From contig CAYLIP010000082.1 in assembly GCA_964383855.1 (NCBI GenBank), positions 1-9,055 of the forward strand: 9,055 nt of DNA, read 5' to 3'. Source of the DNA: CAZHAC01 sp964383855 (GTDB taxonomy: Bacteria > Chloroflexota > Dormibacteria > Dormibacterales > Dormibacteraceae). Shown one piece after another: positions 6,144 through 9,055 of the stretch; within the stretch, counting starts at the first letter, position 1; each line of letters starts with the position of its first letter. The notes under the pieces were generated by a model that saw only the letters and a list, made by a program, of their open reading frames with translations, did not search any database and was not told where the DNA came from. The position numbers and the translations under genes were made by a program.

Positions 6144-6269
6144 ATGTTCTACCGGGTGATGCTGGAGGGGCTGCGCCAGGCGCAGCGAGCAGCCGGCAAC
6201 CGCCGCCTGCGCCTGCGGATTCGGCGTGCCGCGCTGTCCGTGCAGCGCCAGCTGGAGTTCGCGGACTAG
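6144..6269 (+). CDS. Possible small basic protein, 41 residues, function unknown
   Basis: An ATG at 6144 opens 41 codons ending at TAG 6267-6269. AGGGGG at 6131-6136, 7 nt upstream, is a well-placed Shine-Dalgarno; an in-frame GTG at 6138 is too close to that site. The product is Arg-rich and predicted by eye to be mostly helical, beginning M-F-Y-R-V-M-L-E-G-L-R-Q-A-Q-R and ending L-E-F-A-D, with no membrane segment. It lies between the bactofilin and Smr genes on the same strand, with gaps of 53 and 37 nt. I do not recognise it. In DNA this GC-rich, 41 open codons are easily random, so the Shine-Dalgarno is the main support. It could be a real small protein, a leader ORF, or chance. Confidence 0.4.
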   Translation: MFYRVMLEGLRQAQRAAGNRRLRLRIRRAALSVQRQLEFAD

Positions 6270-6306
6270 GACACCCTGCGGGCTCACTGGCGCGATCATT
6301 GGATCG

Positions 6307-6648
6307 GTGCCACGCAAGCCCCGCAGCCTGACCGTCGACCTCCACGGCCACGACGTCGTGACCGCCGTCGATTTCGCCGTGCGCCGCGTGGCAGAGGCCT
6401 ATGGCAACGGCTATGAGTCGGTCGAGCTGATCCACGGGGCGGCCGACGTCGAGGAGCCCGTCGAGTTCGGTCGGGGGCGCATCAAGTGTGAGCTCCGGCA
6501 GGCCGCCCGGGCCGGTGTGTTCAGCCGCTGGACCGAGCCTGCGCACACCTGGGAGAAGGCGTCCTCGCTCGTGCTTCGGGTTCGTGCCAACCCCCGGGCC
6601 CGGCCCGAGAGCTGGTCCAGCGAACCACCCCGGCGGCACCGCCGCTAG
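6307..6648 (+). CDS. Stand-alone Smr-domain protein (MutS2 C-terminal-like)
   Basis: A 113-residue protein with one Smr (small MutS-related) domain. Such domains are nicking nucleases or RNA/DNA-binding modules in MutS2 and in free-standing proteins. The signature is V-D-L-H-G at residues 10-14, a helix, then V-E-L-I-H-G at 39-44, and a G-R-G-R-I-K-x-E-L stretch at 55-63, equivalent to the family's H-G-x-G-x-G-x-L-R loop with an insertion of acidic residues before it. The last 20 residues are Pro/Arg-rich and probably disordered. The start is taken as GTG 6307. A longer in-frame version from 6226 would overlap the small ORF and adds Cys/Ser-rich sequence without Smr character. No good Shine-Dalgarno precedes 6307, so the start is uncertain. 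A free-standing domain this short lacks the ATPase part of MutS2, so mismatch-repair function should not be assumed. Confidence 0.75.
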   Translation: MPRKPRSLTVDLHGHDVVTAVDFAVRRVAEAYGNGYESVELIHGAADVEEPVEFGRGRIKCELRQAARAGVFSRWTEPAHTWEKASSLVLRVRANPRARPESWSSEPPRRHRR

Positions 6649-6656
6649 ACCCCCCC

Positions 6657-6687
6657 AAAAAAACGCGCATGTGCGGGCGCCTGCGCG
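6657..6687 (-). terminator. Intrinsic-type terminator for the RraA-like gene
   Basis: Reading the minus strand, CGCGCA (from 6687) and TGCGCG (to 6664) form a 6-bp GC stem around 12 nt, followed immediately by seven Ts (6663-6657) and then seven Gs. It lies 54-84 nt after the minus-strand RraA-like stop at 6741, on the correct strand. On the plus strand the same hairpin has no downstream T run, so for the Smr gene it would act only as a structure. Confidence 0.65.
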
Positions 6688-6740
6688 CTTCGCAGGCCCC
6701 GGAAAGGCCCATGTGCGGGCGCCTGCGCGTTTCGCGGGCC
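6668..6740. repeat. Two tandem copies of a 31-nt hairpin-forming repeat (42-nt period)
   Basis: Positions 6668-6698 and 6710-6740 match at 29 of 31 bases (C/T at unit position 21, A/G at position 27), separated by 11 nt. Each begins CATGTGCGGGCGCC and contains a stem: in copy 1, GCCTGCG pairs perfectly with CGCAGGC around a 5-nt loop; in copy 2 the A-to-G change turns one pair into a wobble on the plus-strand transcript. The block fills the gap between the convergent Smr and RraA-like genes. Two copies with an 11-nt spacer do not make a CRISPR. It could be a dispersed intergenic element or a duplicated terminator. Confidence 0.8.
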
Positions 6741-7313
6741 TCAGGAGAGGAGGCCGGTCCTCCGCAGCGTGGCCGCCCGGGCGGTGTCCTTGGCGTCGCG
6801 CTCGCGAGCCCGGTTCTTGAGCGTGGAGATCGCCGCCGCCGGCCAGACCACGACGCCGTCGTCGTCGCAGACGACGAGGTCGCCCGGATGCACGGTGACG
6901 CCGCCGATCTGGACATCCTTGCCCACCGTCGACGGCCCCTCCTTGGCGCCCGCCCGCGGCGTGAGCCCACGGCACCAGACCTTGATGTGCTCGGCCACCT
7001 CGTCGCCATCGCGGATCAGACCGTCGGTCACCACCGCGCGAAACCCGTTCATGCTCAGCGCCTCGGCAACCAGGCCGCCCAGGATGGCGGTGGGGGAGTC
7101 CGCCGACCCGCCCACCACGAGGACTGGGCCGCTGGCGGCGCCGGCGGTGATGGCTTCGCGGACCCCCTTGCTGTCGCCCCTGGCGACCGAGCAGGTGGTG
7201 GCGGTGCCGACGATGCGGGCCCCGGGCCGCAGCGGCCGGATCCACTCCGGCAGGACGCCGTCCCCGCCCGCGGCGTCGCTGGCAAGGGGTGAGGTCAGCC
7301 AGGTCTCGTCCAT
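6741..7313 (-). CDS. RraA-like family protein (possible 4-hydroxy-4-methyl-2-oxoglutarate/4-carboxy-4-hydroxy-2-oxoadipate aldolase type)
   Basis: A 190-residue protein of the RraA-like family (PF03737), which includes class II HMG/CHA aldolases of aromatic degradation, the RNase E regulator RraA, and many proteins formerly misnamed as menaquinone methyltransferase. Family blocks seen are I-R-P-L-R-P-G-A-R-I-V-G-T-A-T-T near residue 25, S-P-T-A-I-L-G-G-L-V-A-E-A at 73-85, V-V-T-D-G-L-I-R-D at 94-102 (the Arg101-Asp102 pair used for metal and substrate in the aldolases), C-R-G-L-T-P, and V-H-P-G-D-L-V-V-C-D-D-D-G-V-V-V at 141-156. The N-terminus is about 15-20 residues shorter than typical members; an in-frame TAG at 7326-7328 blocks any longer reading, so ATG 7313 stands. 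No Shine-Dalgarno is present; a TAGCCT -10-like box lies 9 nt upstream. It is divergent from the alpha-glucosidase. The family is firm; aldolase activity is inferred. Confidence 0.87.
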   Translation of the reverse strand: MDETWLTSPLASDAAGGDGVLPEWIRPLRPGARIVGTATTCSVARGDSKGVREAITAGAASGPVLVVGGSADSPTAILGGLVAEALSMNGFRAVVTDGLIRDGDEVAEHIKVWCRGLTPRAGAKEGPSTVGKDVQIGGVTVHPGDLVVCDDDGVVVWPAAAISTLKNRARERDAKDTARAATLRRTGLLS

Positions 7314-7322
7314 GCGACCGGA

Positions 7323-7328
7323 AGGCTA
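7323..7328 (-). promoter_or_regulatory. Candidate -10 box (TAGCCT) for the RraA-like gene
   Basis: On the minus strand TAGCCT (TAnnnT) is followed by 9 nt and ATG 7313. The spacing implies a leader of at most a few bases, and no Shine-Dalgarno is present. No clear -35 is seen. Inference from geometry only. Confidence 0.35.
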
Positions 7329-7366
7329 GCAGGACGTCCGGGGGGCGTCGAGCGCCGCCGCTCGGG

Positions 7367-7372
7367 TGTAAT
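7367..7372 (+). promoter_or_regulatory. Candidate -10 box (TGTAAT) for the alpha-glucosidase, leaderless geometry
   Basis: TGTAAT matches TATAAT at five of six bases and is followed by exactly 7 nt before GTG 7380, so the transcript would start at or next to the start codon. The only purine-rich bases upstream (GAAG, 7374-7377) are too close to act as a Shine-Dalgarno. No good -35 is seen. Confidence 0.45.
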
Positions 7373-7379
7373 CGAAGCC

Positions 7380-8888
7380 GTGTGGTGGCAGGACGCCGTC
7401 ATCTACCAGGTCTATCCGCGCTCCTTCCAGGACAGCGACGGCGACGGCGTCGGAGACATTCCCGGGATCATCTCCCGGCTCGATCACCTGCAGTGGCTGG
7501 GCGTGGATGCCATCTGGTCGTCGCCGGTCACCGTCTCCCCGGACGCCGACATGGGCTACGACGTCTCCGACTATCGCGACATCCAGCCCGCGTTCGGCAC
7601 GCTCGCCGACCTCGACCGCCTGGTCGCCGAGGCCGGCCGGCGGGGCATCCGGGTGCTCCTCGACCTGGTGCCCAATCACACCTCGGGCCAGCATCCATGG
7701 TTCCATGACCGCTCCCGGCGCGACTGGTACGTCTGGGCGGAGCGGCCCAACAACTGGGTCGGCCACTTCGGCGGCTCGGCCTGGACGTTCGATGCCGGCC
7801 GCGGCCTGTACTACCTGCACAACTTCCTTCCCGAGCAGCCCGACCTCAACTGGTGGAATCCCGAGGTGCGCCGGGAGTTCGAATCGATCCTTCGCTTCTG
7901 GTTCGACCGGGGCGTGGCCGGGTTCCGGATTGATGTCTGCCACGGCCTGATCAAGGACCGCCTGCTCCGCGACAACCCCGCCGCAGACGCCGGCGACCAC
8001 CCGGTGGTTCAGCGCCGCGGGCAGCGGTACGTCTACAACGAGAACCGCCCGGAGGTGCACGAGATCCTCCGCCGCTGGCGCGCGCTGGCTGCCGAGTACC
8101 AGCCCGAGCGGCTCCTGATGGGCGAGACCTTCGTCCTCGACGTGGCCGACATGGCCGCCTTCTACGGTCGTGGCGACGAGCTGCAGCTCTCGCTCAACTT
8201 CCCGTTCTTCTTCACGCCCTTCGACTCCACCGCCATGCCGGCGGTGGTCGCAGCCAGCGAGGCGGCGCTGGCGGCGGCCGGCGGCTGGCCGGCCTGGTGC
8301 GGCTCCAGCCACGATGCGCCCCGGTTCCCCACGCGCTGGGCGGGCGGTGATCCCGAGCTGGCCCGCTGCGCCCTGCTCATGCTGCTCACCCTGCGCGGGA
8401 CGCCCGTCCTCTACTACGGCGACGAGATCGGGATGACCGATGTCCCGGTGCCGCCCGATAGGTTCCGGGACCGCGCCGGGCCCGGCCGGCGCGACCCGGC
8501 GCGCACGCCGATGCAGTGGGAACCGGGCCCCGAGGGCGGATTCACAGAGCGCGGCCGCCAGCCGTGGCTGCCGGTAGGCGATGCCGGCGCGGTCAACGTG
8601 GCCTCGCAGCGGGAGGATCGGGAGTCGATGCTCTGGCTCTGCCGCGACCTGATCGCCGCCAGGCGCCGCCTGAGCGGTCCCTACCGCCCGCTGGCCGCGC
8701 CCGCCGGCGCCTGGGTCTACGCTCGGGGCAGCTCCGGCTTCGCGGCGCTCAACCTCGGCACCGGCCCGGTCGAGGTCGAGGGCCTCGAAGGCGTGATCGC
8801 GGTCGGCACCCGGCGGGGACGCGAGGGCGAGCGCGTCAGCGGCCGGCTGGCGCTCGCCGGGCGCGAGGCGGTACTGCTGCTGCGCTGA
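7380..8888 (+). CDS. GH13 alpha-glucosidase / oligo-alpha-glucosidase (alpha-amylase family)
   Basis: A 502-residue cytosolic enzyme (no signal peptide) that likely releases glucose from the non-reducing end of malto- or isomalto-oligosaccharides, sucrose or trehalose-type substrates. The N-terminal W-W-Q-D-A-V-I-Y-Q-V-Y-P-R-S-F and the D-S-D-G-D-G-V-G-D calcium-type loop (18-26) are typical. GH13 regions: I, D-L-V-P-N-H at 95-100; II, G-F-R-I-D with nucleophile Asp185; III, M-G-E-T with acid/base Glu249; IV, S-S-H-D at 309-312 with the transition-state Asp312. Q-P-D-L-N-W (153-158), Y-Y-G-D-E-I-G-M and R-D-P-A-R-T-P-M-Q-W (371-380) are also present, and a short beta C-domain follows. The helix after region II (H-G-L-I-K-D) and E-T-F-V-x-D-x-x-x-x-x-x-F-Y-G resemble actinobacterial GH13_30 enzymes. 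Oddity: the usual Asn before His-Asp in region IV is Ser310. The start GTG 7380 directly precedes the conserved N-terminus. Substrate is unproven. Confidence 0.93.
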   Translation: MWWQDAVIYQVYPRSFQDSDGDGVGDIPGIISRLDHLQWLGVDAIWSSPVTVSPDADMGYDVSDYRDIQPAFGTLADLDRLVAEAGRRGIRVLLDLVPNHTSGQHPWFHDRSRRDWYVWAERPNNWVGHFGGSAWTFDAGRGLYYLHNFLPEQPDLNWWNPEVRREFESILRFWFDRGVAGFRIDVCHGLIKDRLLRDNPAADAGDHPVVQRRGQRYVYNENRPEVHEILRRWRALAAEYQPERLLMGETFVLDVADMAAFYGRGDELQLSLNFPFFFTPFDSTAMPAVVAASEAALAAAGGWPAWCGSSHDAPRFPTRWAGGDPELARCALLMLLTLRGTPVLYYGDEIGMTDVPVPPDRFRDRAGPGRRDPARTPMQWEPGPEGGFTERGRQPWLPVGDAGAVNVASQREDRESMLWLCRDLIAARRRLSGPYRPLAAPAGAWVYARGSSGFAALNLGTGPVEVEGLEGVIAVGTRRGREGERVSGRLALAGREAVLLLR

Positions 8889-8899
8889 GCCGGTCCCGG

Positions 8900-8988
8900 A
8901 GCCTCGAGCATGCCGCCTCCCCACTTGGTGGGGAGCTGGCGCCGCACAGCGGCGACGGAGGGGCGTCGTTCAACACCCCTCCGAGGCT
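8900..8988. repeat. Cluster of three perfect hairpins between convergent genes (bidirectional terminator or REP-like element)
   Basis: Three consecutive inverted repeats follow the alpha-glucosidase stop: 8917-8924 with 8928-8935 (8-bp stem, 3-nt loop TTG); 8940-8945 with 8949-8954 (CGCCGC/GCGGCG, loop ACA); and 8956-8963 with 8976-8983 (CGGAGGGG/CCCCTCCG, 12-nt loop). An outer AGCCTCG (8900-8906) can pair with CGAGGCT (8982-8988), enclosing them all. No T tract follows on either strand. The position between converging genes fits a transcription barrier; the modular design also resembles dispersed REP-type intergenic repeats. Confidence 0.65.
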
Positions 8989-9055
8989 AGGCGGCTCGAG
9001 CCGGCGGGATGGCCCGGATCCGGGGCCCGTCCCGGACCAGCTTCCAGCCGCCCTC
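8987..9055 (-). CDS. C-terminal end of a minus-strand gene, truncated by the window edge (possibly HNH endonuclease family)
   Basis: On the minus strand the last 69 nt read as 22 open codons and a TAG stop (8989-8987). The product reads E-G-G-W-K-L-V-R-D-G-P-R-I-R-A-I-P-P-A-R-A-A, which looks like a genuine protein tail: G/C-rich third positions, a Trp-containing hydrophobic strand and then a Pro/Ala end. An E-G-G-W-x-L-x-R-x-G ... P-P tail resembles the segment after the H-H-x-x-x-H of HNH endonucleases of the DUF222/HNH type, but the diagnostic HNH residues would be upstream of the window, so this identity is only a suggestion. It is convergent with the alpha-glucosidase, and its stop overlaps the outer arm of the hairpin cluster. 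Confidence 0.5.
   Translation of the reverse strand, partial: EGGWKLVRDGPRIRAIPPARAA

Noticed and set aside
6668..6740. CRISPR-like repeat
   Set aside because: Only two copies, with an 11-nt spacer, mismatches within the repeat and no cas genes; position and T tract fit a terminator or intergenic repeat better.
7326..8924. Minus-strand open frame (532 codons) opposite the alpha-glucosidase
   Set aside because: The sense strand carries a complete GH13 enzyme with all catalytic motifs. The antisense product has no recognisable domains and reflects GC-driven lack of stops.
1..9055. Defence island, toxin-antitoxin pair, phage or transposon
   Set aside because: Every sizeable gene belongs to a housekeeping or common metabolic family. 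No integrase, transposase, nuclease-effector pair or tRNA-flanked boundary is visible.

Overview
This is a 9 kb window of very GC-rich bacterial DNA, about 70% G+C by eye, with strong G/C bias at third codon positions. It is packed with ordinary chromosomal genes. I see no plasmid, phage, insertion-sequence, CRISPR, tRNA or rRNA signature. The gene set suggests a free-living aerobic bacterium: heme A synthase with two Cys pairs, a stand-alone bactofilin, an actinobacterial-type GH13 alpha-glucosidase, GTG starts, and several genes whose likely -10 boxes lie only 7-9 nt from the start codon. A high-GC Terrabacteria lineage (Actinomycetota, Chloroflexota or Dormibacterota-like) is my best guess, but it is an inference from gene style, not a placement.

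Layout. (1) Positions 1-4597, plus strand: the C-terminal two thirds of 6-phosphogluconate dehydrogenase, a MarC-family membrane protein, a cyclase-family (kynurenine-formamidase-like) metal hydrolase, a D-Ala-D-Ala carboxypeptidase and a CaCA/Cax-type cation antiporter. From MarC onward the gaps are 13 nt, 1 nt and a 4-nt ATGA overlap, so these four genes look co-transcribed. The 40-nt gap after gnd holds a strong hairpin. (2) Positions 4598-5569, minus strand: heme A synthase (ctaA), whose stop codon directly abuts that of the antiporter. (3) Positions 5662-6648, plus strand: a bactofilin, a possible 41-residue small protein preceded by a hairpin and a good Shine-Dalgarno, and a stand-alone Smr-domain protein. 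(4) Positions 6649-6740: a noncoding block with a C7A7 tract and two copies of a 31-nt hairpin-forming repeat, which reads as a terminator for the following minus-strand gene. (5) Positions 6741-7313, minus strand: a RraA-like protein, divergent from (6) a GH13 alpha-glucosidase at 7380-8888, plus strand. (7) Positions 8889-8986: three consecutive perfect hairpins, and then the last 22 codons of a minus-strand gene running off the window end, possibly an HNH-endonuclease tail.

The genes do not form one obvious pathway. The first cluster mixes pentose-phosphate metabolism, membrane transport and cell-wall trimming, and bactofilin is a cytoskeletal or envelope scaffold, so an envelope-homeostasis theme is possible but weak. 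I found no convincing new multi-gene system. The most interesting signals are in the noncoding DNA: the leaderless-type promoters, the 31-nt repeat/terminator block, the triple hairpin, and the small ORF behind its hairpin.
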